64,000 nucleotides of DNA from Chromobacterium violaceum ATCC 12472. GTDB lineage: Bacteria > Pseudomonadota > Gammaproteobacteria > Burkholderiales > Chromobacteriaceae. The position numbers were made by a program, and so were the translations under genes. The DNA is taken from positions 2,117,752 to 2,181,751 of the forward strand of contig NC_005085.1 of NCBI RefSeq assembly GCF_000007705.1, in the 5' to 3' direction. The stretch's first letter is position 1, and the number at the start of each line of letters is the position of its first letter. Under the pieces are notes generated by a model, which saw only the letters and a list, made by a program, of their open reading frames with translations, was not told where the DNA came from and made no database searches. Of the stretch, positions 9,148-20,111 are shown piece by piece.

Positions 9148-10497
9148 ATGATCAAAGCACCCGAACTCTTGCTGCCCGCTGGCACGCTGGACAAGATGCG
9201 CGCCGCCTACGATTTCGGCGCCGACGCCGTGTACGCCGGCCAGCCGCGCTACAGCCTGCGCGCCCGCAACAACGACTTCAAGCTGGAAGAGCTGAAGCAG
9301 GGCATAGACGAGGCCCACGCCCGCGGCAAACTGTTCTTCGTCGCCAGCAACATCCTGCCGCACAACAGCAAGATCAAGACCTATATGGCCGACATGGAGC
9401 CGGTCATCGCGATGAAGCCGGACGCGCTGATCATGGCCGATCCGGGCCTGATCATGATGGTGCGCGAGAAGTGGCCGGAAGTGCCCATCCACCTGTCGGT
9501 GCAGGCCAATACCGTCAACTACATGGGCGTCAAGTTCTGGCAGAAGCTGGGCGTGACGCGCATCATCCTGTCGCGCGAGCTCAGCCTGGACGAGATCGCC
9601 GAAATCCGCCAGGAATGCCCGGACATGGAGCTGGAGGTGTTCGTGCACGGCGCATTGTGCATCGCCTATTCCGGCCGCTGCCTGTTGTCCGGCTACTTCA
9701 ACCACCGCGACCCCAACCAGGGCACCTGCACCAACGCCTGCCGCTGGGATTACAAGGTCCATGACACCGCGGGCGACGACGCCGGCGACGTGCAGGTGAT
9801 CCAGTTCGACTTCAACAAGGCGATGGAAGAGGCCAACCAGAGCTTCTCGTCCTGCGGCAGCCAGCAGCGCCATCCGCTCGCCGACAAGACCTATCTGATC
9901 GAAGAGGGCAGCCGTCCGGGCGAGTTGATGCCCATCATCGAGGACGAGCACGGCACCTATATCATGAACTCCAAGGACCTGCGCGCCGTGGAGCAGGTGG
10001 AGAAACTGGTCAAGATCGGCGTGGATTCGCTGAAGATCGAGGGCCGCACCAAGAGCCTGTACTACGTGGCGCGCGCGGCGCAGGTGTACCGCAAGGCGAT
10101 CGACGACGCCGTCGCCGGCCGCCCGTTCGACCTCGGCCTGCTGGCCGATCTGGACGGCCTGGCCAACCGCGGCTACACGCCGGGCTTCCTGGAGCGCCAT
10201 CAGAGCCAGGACTACCAGAACTACCTGACCGGCCATTCCAAGGCCAAGCAGAGCCAGTACGTCGGCGACGTGATCGAGGTGGACGCCGAAGGCTGGGCGC
10301 TGATCGAGGTGAAGAACCGCTTCGCGGTGGGCGACAAGCTGGAAGTCATCCATCCGTCCGGCAACCGCGTGATTGAGCTGGCCGAGATGACCCGCAACGG
10401 CGAATCGGTGCAGGTGGCGCCGGGCAACGGCATGCAGGTGCGCATTCCGGGTCTGGCCGGCTACGACGGCAAGGCCTTGATCACCCGCTTGTTGTAA
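9148..10497 (+). CDS. trhP: U32 family protein TrhP (YegQ), tRNA U34 hydroxylation
   Basis: 449 aa. Nearly collinear with E. coli YegQ: PELLLPAGTLDKMRAAYDFGADAVYAGQPRYSLR at the start, HGALCIAYSGRCLLSGYFNHRDPNQGTC.NACRW in the middle (the Cys-rich U32 signature) and EDEHGTYIMNSKDLRAV afterwards. YegQ/TrhP takes part in prephenate-dependent 5-hydroxylation of uridine 34 in tRNA; older annotations call the family peptidase U32. The ATG at 9148 was chosen because it gives the family N-terminus; the frame is open further upstream. A terminator follows 22 bases after the stop. Confidence 0.92.
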   Translation: MIKAPELLLPAGTLDKMRAAYDFGADAVYAGQPRYSLRARNNDFKLEELKQGIDEAHARGKLFFVASNILPHNSKIKTYMADMEPVIAMKPDALIMADPGLIMMVREKWPEVPIHLSVQANTVNYMGVKFWQKLGVTRIILSRELSLDEIAEIRQECPDMELEVFVHGALCIAYSGRCLLSGYFNHRDPNQGTCTNACRWDYKVHDTAGDDAGDVQVIQFDFNKAMEEANQSFSSCGSQQRHPLADKTYLIEEGSRPGELMPIIEDEHGTYIMNSKDLRAVEQVEKLVKIGVDSLKIEGRTKSLYYVARAAQVYRKAIDDAVAGRPFDLGLLADLDGLANRGYTPGFLERHQSQDYQNYLTGHSKAKQSQYVGDVIEVDAEGWALIEVKNRFAVGDKLEVIHPSGNRVIELAEMTRNGESVQVAPGNGMQVRIPGLAGYDGKALITRLL

Positions 10498-10518
10498 GCC
10501 CGTTTGGTTTTCGACCGC

Positions 10519-10542
10519 AAGGCTGCCTCTGGCAGCCTTTTT
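10519..10542 (+). terminator. Intrinsic terminator of trhP
   Basis: A 9-bp stem (10519-10527 with 10531-10539), a three-base loop and a T5 tail. Confidence 0.9.
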
Positions 10543-11248
10543 GCTTTGCATGGATCGCGATGGGCGGACATGGCCGGTGTTGCGAGATTTCCACGCGGCG
10601 CGCAGGGTGTCGCAGGCGCCTTTCTGATGAATGCCAATGTCTTGAAGTACTGGCCGGCAAGGCTGGCAGGAGGATGGGGAGGGCGGTCCGCTCAGCCGTC
10701 TGAACGTGAGCGCAAGCGGCTCACAGATGGTTTGTCTGGACGTTTACTTTCTGTCCGCTTGCGCACCCTTCGGAATATGATTAAAAAGTAGTGACATAAA
10801 TATGAATGCGTTGATTTTATTAAACGCATCAGTGCAGTACGGAGACCAAGAGAGGAAACGATGATGCCCGCCGCCTGTCGCTGTCCAGTAGACTTCGCGC
10901 TTTTCAGCCATCCTTCCCGTCCGTTCGCGGAAGCCCCGCGCGCCGGTCCGCCTTCCCGTCCCTTCCCGCTCAGCTGAACCCATACCATCCGTTTGCCGTT
11001 TTACATGCTGTAACGCCGTAATCATTGCGGCCGGGGCCGCAAGGTATATGTTGGCATTATGCCGCCGCGCGTCTGCGGCGGATTGTCAGCGGCTAGACAG
11101 CATGGAACGCAGTGATTCGAAGTTCCGCCGCTTGGCGTGGCCGGTCAATATTCGGCATGTCCATATGACGCGCGTCGCCGCGTCGGGATCGCCGCAGGCC
11201 GCTCCGGGACGGGGACGTTTATGGTCGTGCCACTTTAGGAAGCCTGTC
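10543..11248. other. Long intergenic region before the polyamine genes
   Basis: About 700 bases without a convincing gene. It holds a perfect 10-bp inverted repeat (GCGCAAGCGG at 10710-10719, CCGCTTGCGC at 10755-10764) and a smaller dyad (ATGCGTT at 10806-10812, AACGCAT at 10823-10829) in a locally AT-rich stretch around 10770-10830. Short open frames on both strands lack ribosome sites and family features. The promoter of the potF operon is expected here but I cannot fix it. Confidence 0.5.
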
Positions 11249-12349
11249 ATGAAGAAGAAACTGGTTCGCAACGCGCTGTATTCGCTGCTGTTGCTGCTGC
11301 CGGCCGCCGGCGCGCTGGCGGCGGACAAGGTGCTCAACGTCTACAACTGGTCCGACTACATCGCCAAGACCACCATCCCGGGCTTCGAAAAGCAGACCGG
11401 GGTCAAGGTGAAATACGATGTCTACGACAGCGACGACACCTTGCAGGCCAAGATGCTGACCGGCCGCGCCGGCTACGACATCGTGGTGCCCACATCCAAT
11501 TTCATGGCCAAGCAGATCGAGGCCGGCATCTACCAGAAGCTGGACAAGTCCAAAATCCCCAATCTGTCGCATCTGGACAAGGCGCTGATGGCCAAGATCG
11601 TCGACGCCGATCCCGGCAACGCCCGCGGCGTGCCTTGGGCCTACGGCACCGACGGCCTGGGCTACAACTACACCAAGGTCAAAGCGCTGCTGGGCGCCGG
11701 CGCGCCGCTGGACAGCTGGGACATCCTGTTCGATCCGAAATACGTGTCCAAGCTGAAGGGCTGCGGCGTATCGGTGCTGGACCAGGCCAACGACGTGTTC
11801 GCCGTCACCCTTCACCACTTGGGCAAGGATCCGAACAGCAAGAATCCCGCCGACTACCAGGCCGCGTTCGAGGCCTTGAAGAAGATCCGCCCCTACATCA
11901 CCCAGTTCAACTCGTCTGGCTACATCAACGACCTGGCCAACGGCGACATCTGCCTGGCGCTGGGCTGGTCAGGCGACGTCAACATCGCCAAGCACCGCGC
12001 CGCCGAAGCCAAGCGCTCCTATCAGCTGGGCTACGTGATTCCCAAGTCCGGCGCGCCGATCTGGTTCGACGTGATGGTGATCCCGAAAGACGCGCCGCAT
12101 CCGGAAGAGGCGCACAAGTGGATCAACTACATCGAGACGCCCGAGGTGAACGCCGAGATCACCAACGAGGTGTTCTATCCCACCGTCAACGCGGCGGCGC
12201 GCAAGTACGTGAAGCCCGAGATCGCCAGCGATCCCACCATCTATCCGCCGGAGTCGGTGATGAAGACGCTGTTCCTGCTCAAGCCGCTGCCGCCTGACAT
12301 CATGCGGCTGCAGAACCGGCTGTGGACCCAGCTGAAGACCGGCCGCTGA
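11249..12349 (+). CDS. potF: Periplasmic putrescine/polyamine-binding protein (PotF/SpuD family)
   Basis: 366 aa. A signal peptide (MKKKLVRNALYSLLLLLPAAGALA) is followed by DKVLNVYNWSDYIAKTTIPGFEKQTGVKVKYDVYDSDDTL, the typical start of PotF/SpuD/SpuE binding proteins; length matches (about 367). The YNWSDYI element contributes polyamine-contact residues in the family. The ATG at 11249 follows AGGAAG by six bases; an upstream in-frame extension has no such signal. Next come two permease genes, so it delivers putrescine or a related polyamine to an ABC importer. Putrescine versus spermidine preference cannot be read reliably. Confidence 0.9.
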   Translation: MKKKLVRNALYSLLLLLPAAGALAADKVLNVYNWSDYIAKTTIPGFEKQTGVKVKYDVYDSDDTLQAKMLTGRAGYDIVVPTSNFMAKQIEAGIYQKLDKSKIPNLSHLDKALMAKIVDADPGNARGVPWAYGTDGLGYNYTKVKALLGAGAPLDSWDILFDPKYVSKLKGCGVSVLDQANDVFAVTLHHLGKDPNSKNPADYQAAFEALKKIRPYITQFNSSGYINDLANGDICLALGWSGDVNIAKHRAAEAKRSYQLGYVIPKSGAPIWFDVMVIPKDAPHPEEAHKWINYIETPEVNAEITNEVFYPTVNAAARKYVKPEIASDPTIYPPESVMKTLFLLKPLPPDIMRLQNRLWTQLKTGR

Positions 12350-12360
12350 GCGCGCTTCCC

Positions 12361-12380
12361 GCCGGGCGGTTTGGCCCGGC
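12361..12380 (+). promoter_or_regulatory. Hairpin between potF and potH
   Basis: A 7-bp GC-only stem (12361-12367 with 12374-12380) followed by TTT. It is short of a full terminator and is a plausible partial stop or RNA stabiliser giving more binding protein than permease. Confidence 0.4.
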
Positions 12381-12537
12381 TTTCGCAAGCAGATAAAACA
12401 GTCCGCCGCCCGGCTGGTCCGGGACGGCAGGACAGCCGTGGAACATCGACCGCCCGTCCGGGCGGGCGACGGGTATCGGCGGGCGTGCCGCCGATGGGGA
12501 AGCAACGCTTTGACGCCTCGCGCGTCGTGGTGCCGCC

Positions 12538-13446
12538 ATGAAACTACCGGATCTGAAACGTTGTCTGCCGACGGGCAGGGGGGCCGTGATAGGCGTGCCT
12601 TTCCTGTTTCTGTTCGTGTTCTTCCTGCTACCTTTCCTGCTGGTGGTGGGTATCAGCTTTTCCCAGCAGCAGCTGGGCATTCCGCCGTATACGCCGCTCA
12701 CCAAGTTCGAGAACGACGTGATCGGCATCGCGCTCAACATCGGCCACTACAAGTTCATGCTGAGCGATGACCTGTACTTCGCCACCTACATCAGCTCGGT
12801 GAAGATGGCCTTCGTCTCCACCGTGCTGTGCCTGCTGATCGGCTACCCGATGGCTTACTACATCGCCAGGGCCGAGGGCGCGGCGCGCAACACGCTGATG
12901 ATGATGGTGATGCTGCCGTTCTGGACCTCCTACCTGATCCGCGTCTACGCCTGGATCGGCATCCTGAAGAACGACGGCTTTCTCAACCAGTTCCTGCTGT
13001 GGCTGGGCGTGATCGACAGTCCGCTGCACCTGTACCACACCAATTGGGGCGTCTACATCGGCATGGTGTTTTCTTATCTGCCGTTCATGATCATGCCGTT
13101 GTACGCCCACCTGGTGAAGATGGACCTGACGCTGCTGGAGGCCGCCTACGACCTGGGCGCCAAACCGTGGCGCGCGTTCTGGCAGGTGACCTTGCCCCTG
13201 TCGAAGAACGGCATCATCGCCGGCAGCCTGCTGGTGTTCATCCCGGCGGTGGGCGAGTACGTGATTCCGGAGCTGTTGGGCGGCTCGGACACGCTGATGA
13301 TAGGACGGGTGATGTGGGAGGAGTTCTTCAACAATATGGATTGGCCGATGGCCGCCACCGTCACCTGCTGCATGGTATTGCTGCTGCTGGTGCCGATGGC
13401 GCTGTTCCAGCACTACCAGGTCAAGAGCATGGAGGAAGCGCAATGA
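12538..13446 (+). CDS. potH: Polyamine ABC transporter permease PotH
   Basis: 302 aa inner-membrane protein with about six hydrophobic segments. The cytoplasmic EAA loop reads LLEAAYDLGAKPWRAFWQVTLPLSKNGI, the surface that docks the ATPase. The N-terminal region (LLPFLLVVGISFSQ) matches PotB/PotH permeases. Its stop overlaps the ATG of potI in an ATGA, so the two permeases are made together. No strong ribosome site precedes the ATG, and 188 bases separate it from potF. Confidence 0.9.
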   Translation: MKLPDLKRCLPTGRGAVIGVPFLFLFVFFLLPFLLVVGISFSQQQLGIPPYTPLTKFENDVIGIALNIGHYKFMLSDDLYFATYISSVKMAFVSTVLCLLIGYPMAYYIARAEGAARNTLMMMVMLPFWTSYLIRVYAWIGILKNDGFLNQFLLWLGVIDSPLHLYHTNWGVYIGMVFSYLPFMIMPLYAHLVKMDLTLLEAAYDLGAKPWRAFWQVTLPLSKNGIIAGSLLVFIPAVGEYVIPELLGGSDTLMIGRVMWEEFFNNMDWPMAATVTCCMVLLLLVPMALFQHYQVKSMEEAQ

Positions 13447-14282
13447 TCAAGCCGAGCAAACCCTTGTCTTTCCTGGTGCTGGGGCTGGGCTACGCCTTCC
13501 TCTACCTGCCCATCGCGCTTCTGGTGATCTATTCGTTCAACGAGTCCAAGCTGGTGACGGTGTGGTCCGGCTTCTCCACCAAGTGGTACGCGGCGCTGCT
13601 GGAGGACGACGAGCTGATCAGCGCGGCCTGGCTGAGCCTGAAGATCGCGCTGATGACGGCGACGGCGTCGGTGGTGATGGGCACCTGGGTCGGCTTCGTG
13701 CTGGGGCGCTTTGGCCGCTTCCGCCTGTTCACGCTGTTTACCGGCATGGTCAACGCGCCGCTGGTGATTCCGGAAGTGATACAGGGCATCTCGCTGCTGC
13801 TCTTGTTCGTGGCGATGGAGCAGAGCTTCGGCTGGCCGGAGGGGCGCGGCGTGTTCACCATCTGGATCGGCCACGTGATGCTGTGCGTGTCCTACGTCGC
13901 CATCGTGGTGCAGTCGCGGGTGCGGGAGCTGAACCTGTCGCTGGAGGAGGCGGCGATGGACCTGGGCGCGCGGCCGCTGAAGGTGTTCTTCGTCATCACG
14001 CTGCCCTTGATCTCGCAGGCGCTGGTGTCCGGCTGGCTGCTGTCGTTCACGCTGTCGCTGGACGATCTGGTGCTGACCGCCTTCCTGTCCGGTCCCGGCT
14101 CCACCACGCTGCCCATGGTGATTTTCTCCCGCGTGCGGCTGGGCCTGAATCCGGAAATGAACGCGCTGGCCACCTTGTTCATCGTGCTGGTGTCGATGGG
14201 CGTGGTGGCGGCCAACATCTATATGAGCGCGATGACGCGCAAGCGGGAAAAGGAGATGAGGCTGGCTTTCGCCAACGGTTGA
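13443..14282 (+). CDS. potI: Polyamine ABC transporter permease PotI
   Basis: 279 aa, about six membrane segments, with the EAA loop SLEEAAMDLGARPLKVFFVITLPLISQAL. The sequence FLYLPIALLVIYSFNESKLVTVWSGFS at the N-terminus is characteristic of PotC/PotI. It overlaps potH by four bases. No potG-like ATPase gene follows; the next gene encodes an outer-membrane protein. The transporter must borrow an ATPase encoded elsewhere. Confidence 0.9.
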   Translation: MIKPSKPLSFLVLGLGYAFLYLPIALLVIYSFNESKLVTVWSGFSTKWYAALLEDDELISAAWLSLKIALMTATASVVMGTWVGFVLGRFGRFRLFTLFTGMVNAPLVIPEVIQGISLLLLFVAMEQSFGWPEGRGVFTIWIGHVMLCVSYVAIVVQSRVRELNLSLEEAAMDLGARPLKVFFVITLPLISQALVSGWLLSFTLSLDDLVLTAFLSGPGSTTLPMVIFSRVRLGLNPEMNALATLFIVLVSMGVVAANIYMSAMTRKREKEMRLAFANG

Positions 14283-14334
14283 GATCGAATGCGGTGAAAA
14301 CGACAACGGCAGTGCGGCACAAGGAGAAATGACG

Positions 14335-15810
14335 ATGAAGAGGTTACTGATCAGCGCGGCGATCGCGGCCCTGCCGGGCATGGCGATGGCCGACGCCAAG
14401 GCGGACGAGATCGCCAGACTGAAGGCCCAGATGCAGAAGCTGCAGCAGCAGATGGCGGAGCTGCAGAAGGCGGTGGAGGCGGCGACGGCCCCGGCCGGCG
14501 GCCAGAAGGCGGCCGCCGCGGCGGGCGGCGAGGACGCCAACGCCGAGTTGAAGGAGAGAGTGGCCAATATGGAATTGAAGGTGGACAAGCTCAACACCGC
14601 CTCCACCGATGGCCCGATCGCCGGCCTGAGCGTCACCGGCTATCTGGATCCCACCTACATCTACAACCGCAACAACAACAGCTCCGGCTTCCAGTTCCTG
14701 AACCACCAGAATGTCTACGCCTACAGCAACAGCACCTTCGGCGACGTCTATCTGGACATCAAGAAAACCTTCGGCGTAGGCCCCACCGCGCCCAGCGCCG
14801 AAATCACCATCATGCCCAATCGCGGCAGCGGCAACACGCTGCTGGATGGAGGCAGCGGCAACAACATCATCAACACCGCGGTCATCAACTTCCCGCTGTC
14901 CGATACCTGGACTTTCAACGCCGGGCTGATGAACAGCTTCGGCGGCTACGAGGTGCAGCAGTCCAACCAGATGCTGACCCTGACCCACGGCCTGTTGTAC
15001 GACTTCAGCGATCCGGGCAGCTATATCGGCGCCGGCTTCAACTGGAGCCACGACGTGTGGGCGTGGAAGTTCCTGCTGGCCAACGAGCAGTACCGCACCC
15101 ATGCCAACCTGGCCAATACCGGCAACAACGCCTCCACCGGCAATCCTCAGGTGAAGAGCAACAATACGCCGACCTTCACCGCGCGCGTCGACTACACCTG
15201 GAGCAGCGCGCTGGACCTGGGCGGCTCGTTCAACGCCGGCCGCCAGACCTTGCTGACCGGCAATGCCTGCGCGGGCGGCTTCGGCTATCTGTGCGGCTCC
15301 GCCGATCCGTATTCCAATTACTTCTTCACCGAGGCTGACGCCAGCTACACGCTGGGCGACATCCAGTACAACGCCGAGCTGGATTACGGCCAGCAGCAGA
15401 AGGCGGCCTGGAATGGCGGCAGCGCGCAGTGGTACGGCGTGTCGCTGCTGGGCCACCGCAAATGGATGACGGACTCGCTGGGCAAGATGGGCGCCACGCT
15501 GCGCTACGACTACCTGAACAACAGCAAGAACGGCGGCGGCGGCGGCGGGGTGGCGCTGGGTTCCGGCGGCTTCGACGGCGTCAACGGCTTCGGCGTCGAT
15601 CCGGCCTGCCTGGCCAGCGGTGCCGCCGACTGCAAGGGCGCCAACCGCATGGCGCTGACCGCCGCTCTGTTGTTCTTCCCGACCGACCAGTTCACGCTGA
15701 AGTTCGAATACCGGCACGACTGGGCCAGCCAGGCCGTGTTCCAGCGCAACGACGGCAGCATGAAGAAGAGCAACGACATGCTGGGCGCGCAGGCGGTCTA
15801 CACCTTCTGA
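14335..15810 (+). CDS. DUF3138-family outer-membrane protein
   Basis: 491 aa from the ATG at 14335, which lies eight bases after AAGGAG; another ATG at 14329 is too close to that site. A signal peptide (KRLLISAAIAALPGMAMA) is followed by a coiled-coil segment (about residues 22-95, repeated Leu/Gln/Lys heptads) and then a long stretch with alternating polar/aromatic residues ending in a C-terminal Phe (AVYTF), the usual terminal signal of outer-membrane barrels. It resembles DUF3138 proteins of Burkholderia and Ralstonia. Its position directly after potI suggests it may pass polyamines across the outer membrane; that role is inference only. Confidence 0.75.
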   Translation: MKRLLISAAIAALPGMAMADAKADEIARLKAQMQKLQQQMAELQKAVEAATAPAGGQKAAAAAGGEDANAELKERVANMELKVDKLNTASTDGPIAGLSVTGYLDPTYIYNRNNNSSGFQFLNHQNVYAYSNSTFGDVYLDIKKTFGVGPTAPSAEITIMPNRGSGNTLLDGGSGNNIINTAVINFPLSDTWTFNAGLMNSFGGYEVQQSNQMLTLTHGLLYDFSDPGSYIGAGFNWSHDVWAWKFLLANEQYRTHANLANTGNNASTGNPQVKSNNTPTFTARVDYTWSSALDLGGSFNAGRQTLLTGNACAGGFGYLCGSADPYSNYFFTEADASYTLGDIQYNAELDYGQQQKAAWNGGSAQWYGVSLLGHRKWMTDSLGKMGATLRYDYLNNSKNGGGGGGVALGSGGFDGVNGFGVDPACLASGAADCKGANRMALTAALLFFPTDQFTLKFEYRHDWASQAVFQRNDGSMKKSNDMLGAQAVYTF

Positions 15811-15828
15811 TTGTTTTCCTCTCCCTTG

Positions 15829-15854
15829 GGCAGCGGCCGTCCGCTGCCTTTTTT
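15829..15854 (+). terminator. Intrinsic terminator of the potF-DUF3138 operon
   Basis: An 8-bp perfect stem (15829-15836 with 15841-15848), 4-base loop, T6 tail. Confidence 0.9.
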
Positions 15855-15959
15855 ATTTTCGCCGCTTCCCGATAAATGCCTATATCATTCCCGGCCGCTG
15901 GCGGCAAAAACAGGCCGTTATGCCGCGTGGGATCAAATGAACGGCGATTCCCGCCTTGA

Positions 15960-17792
<1,833 letters not shown>

Positions 17793-17817
17793 GCGCCGTC
17801 CCTGGTTCGATGGAAAG

Positions 17818-17844
17818 CCCCGCCCGAAACGGCGGGGTTTTTTT
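17818..17844 (+). terminator. Intrinsic terminator of argS
   Basis: A 7-bp GC stem (17818-17824 with 17831-17837) followed by T7. Confidence 0.9.
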
Positions 17845-17961
17845 ATCCGCGGTAGCGGGCGGCTTTGGGCTGGCGGCCGCCATATATGGAACGGATTGCG
17901 CGCTCCCGGGTCCATTGCGAATGGGTTTTCCCCTATCCGTGACCATCCATCATCAAACAAT

Positions 17962-19419
17962 ATGAAGACCATTCCGATGAGCACTTCCCGACTGATAGCC
18001 GCGCGCCGCGCCGGCATCGCCCTCTGCCTGCTGCTGCCCGCCGCCGCGCAGGCCCAACCTGAACCGGCCGCCGATCCGCAAACCGTCCCGCAGTATCTGG
18101 CGCAGGCGAGGAGCGGCCAGCAACCCGCCAGGCTGCTTGGATCGAGTTCGGAAGATGGCGTAACCATCAACGAGTACGGCTTCGTGTCCCAGCGCTGGCC
18201 GCAGAAGGGCAGCACGCTGACCAGCGACGCGCCGCAATGGGAGCACGTGTTGAAACTGGCGGTGCCGGCGGGGCGCAAGCCGGGCTCGCCGGCGCTGCTG
18301 TACATCAGCGGTGGCAGCAATCATGCGGAAAAGGGCGCCCTGCCGCCGCGCGACCCGCTGCCGCTGGCCGAGCTGGCGCGCGAGCTCGGCATCGCGGTGG
18401 CCGAACTGTATTACGTGCCCAACCAGAATCTGAAGCTGGATGGGCAGCCCTCGGGGCGAGAGGACGCGCTGGTCGCCTATACCTGGCGCAAGAGCGTGGA
18501 TCAACCGGAGGCCGAGCGCTTCAGCTCCCTGCATTTGCCGATGACGCAGGCGGCGACGGCGGCGATGGACGTGATACAGGGCAGTCTGCCTGACGTTCGC
18601 GCCTTCGTGTTGTCCGGCGGCTCCAAGCGGGGATGGACCAGCTGGCTGGCCGGACTCAACGATCAGCGTGTCCAGGCCATCGTGCCGGTGGCGGCGGATT
18701 TCTGGAATGTCCGCGTCAACTTCACTCATGTGTACAACAGCTATGGCGGACAGTGGCCGGTGGCGCTGCGCGATTACGTCGCCAACCGCATCACGGCGGA
18801 TGTGCTCAAGGGCGGCGCGGGTTTCGACGCCTTGTTGCGCTTCGAGGACGTGATCAACTACCCGCAAGGCATGGTTCGTCTGAAAAAGTACATGCTGTCG
18901 GCGTCCGGAGACGATTTCGCGGTGCCGGACTCCGCCTGGAGCTATTTGCCGGCGCTGAACGGCCCGATGCAGCTGCGTTATCTGCCCAATCAGTCCCACT
19001 ACGTCGGCAGCAGGCAGGTGAGCGAGGCCTTGCGCCAGTTCATGGGGCGCTGGCTGGCGGGCAAGCCCATGCCCGAGGCCCGCGTGGACGGGGATGAGCG
19101 CAGCGGACGGATCAGCGTCAGCACGCGGGAGGCGGTGAGCCGCGCCCGTTTGTGGCTGGCGCGCAATCCGCACGGCCGCGATTTCCGCTTCAACTCCGGC
19201 ATCCGCTACCAGGACCGGCCGATAGCAGGGCAGTGCCGGAGCGGCGAGTGCCGTTTCGAGTTTACGCCGGACGCGACCCTGCCGGGCTGGCAGGCTTATT
19301 TCATCGAATTCGAGGGCAAGGATTTCACCTGGACCACGCCGCCGTTGATCTGGCCCAACCGCTATCCAGACGGTTCCAAAGTGCCTTTCGGCGCGCCGCG
19401 CCTGCAGCTGGGCGGCTGA
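17962..19419 (+). CDS. PhoPQ-activated pathogenicity-related (PqaA-type) alpha/beta hydrolase, exported
   Basis: 485 aa. A signal peptide ends near AAAQAQ (residues about 12-30), so the protein is periplasmic or secreted. The middle has an alpha/beta-hydrolase core with the nucleophile elbow GGSKRGW (Ser in VLSGGSKRGWTSW) and the conserved INYPQGMVRLKKYMLSASGDDFAVPDS and YLPNQSHYV segments that characterise the PhoPQ-activated protein family (PF10142). The catalytic Asp and His are likely the D of SGDDFA and the H of NQSHYV. The substrate is unknown. Two in-frame starts (17962, 17977) both keep a signal peptide; neither has a strong ribosome site. Confidence 0.82.
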   Translation: MKTIPMSTSRLIAARRAGIALCLLLPAAAQAQPEPAADPQTVPQYLAQARSGQQPARLLGSSSEDGVTINEYGFVSQRWPQKGSTLTSDAPQWEHVLKLAVPAGRKPGSPALLYISGGSNHAEKGALPPRDPLPLAELARELGIAVAELYYVPNQNLKLDGQPSGREDALVAYTWRKSVDQPEAERFSSLHLPMTQAATAAMDVIQGSLPDVRAFVLSGGSKRGWTSWLAGLNDQRVQAIVPVAADFWNVRVNFTHVYNSYGGQWPVALRDYVANRITADVLKGGAGFDALLRFEDVINYPQGMVRLKKYMLSASGDDFAVPDSAWSYLPALNGPMQLRYLPNQSHYVGSRQVSEALRQFMGRWLAGKPMPEARVDGDERSGRISVSTREAVSRARLWLARNPHGRDFRFNSGIRYQDRPIAGQCRSGECRFEFTPDATLPGWQAYFIEFEGKDFTWTTPPLIWPNRYPDGSKVPFGAPRLQLGG

Positions 19420-19447
19420 GGCCGCTGGAGCGGCGCTGCCGTTGCGT

Positions 19448-20080
19448 TCACGCCAGGTTCCGCAAATGCTCGCTGAGCTGCCCGGTCGCGCGCGCCGTTT
19501 CCGGCCAGTCTACGCGCCGGTAGCGGCCATCATCCAATAGATCGGCGCCGAAGCAGTCGCAGCCCAGCAGCCGGACGGAGGCGGGCAGCGCCGTCTTCGC
19601 CTCGTCGAGCAAGGCTTGCTCCTCTTCCAGCCCCAGCGCCGGAAGCGCCGCCCAGGCGCTTTCCTCTATCCAGCCCATGCGCCCCATGCCGGCGATCAGC
19701 CGTTGCCGTTTGGGAAGCAGCCGGAAGAACATGAAGTCCAGCGCCAGCCATTCCTCCGCTTCCGGCAGGTAGCGCAACAGGCGCCGGCGCAGCGCATCGG
19801 ACGCGTCGAAGCGCTCGACATCGCCCAGCATGGTCAGGCGGGCGGCCGACTGGGCGGCGTCGCCGCCAGGGTCCAGCAGCGACAGGCTGCAGCGCGGATC
19901 GGCCAGCAGGTTTTTGCTGTGCTCGGCCAGCGCGCTGGCCACGAATACCGGGCGGTGATGCTCGTCGCAGATGAATTGGACGGCGCTGGCGTACGGGTAG
20001 CCAGGGTATTGGCGAGACTGGGTGGCCAGCGTGGCGTGGCGGCACAGGTGCAGCAGGCTGATGGCGAGGTCGGGTTTCAT
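19448..20080 (-). CDS. HugZ-like FMN-binding split-barrel (pyridoxamine 5'-phosphate oxidase-like) protein
   Basis: 210 aa, cytoplasmic. The first 150 residues follow the split-barrel FMN-binding pattern: LLHLCRHATLATQ...YPYASAVQFICDEHHRPVFVASALAEHSKNLLADPRCSL, and the C-terminal part resembles the DUF2470-like tail of haem-utilisation proteins. HugZ relatives bind haem and degrade it or move it; the iron-uptake setting (TonB systems downstream) would fit, but general stress roles are known for such folds too. The ATG at 20080 gives the family start; no good ribosome site is visible. Confidence 0.75.
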   Translation of the reverse strand: MKPDLAISLLHLCRHATLATQSRQYPGYPYASAVQFICDEHHRPVFVASALAEHSKNLLADPRCSLSLLDPGGDAAQSAARLTMLGDVERFDASDALRRRLLRYLPEAEEWLALDFMFFRLLPKRQRLIAGMGRMGWIEESAWAALPALGLEEEQALLDEAKTALPASVRLLGCDCFGADLLDDGRYRRVDWPETARATGQLSEHLRNLA

Positions 20081-20111
20081 GGCGCGGAGAAAGTAGGGCG
20101 ATGCCGTCATT

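Noticed and set aside
10692-11025. Overlapping small open frames in the gap before potF
   Set aside because: No ribosome sites, no signal or domain features, and several frames overlap each other.
14329-14334. ATG at 14329 as the start of the DUF3138 gene
   Set aside because: Only two bases from the AAGGAG site; the ATG at 14335 has normal spacing.
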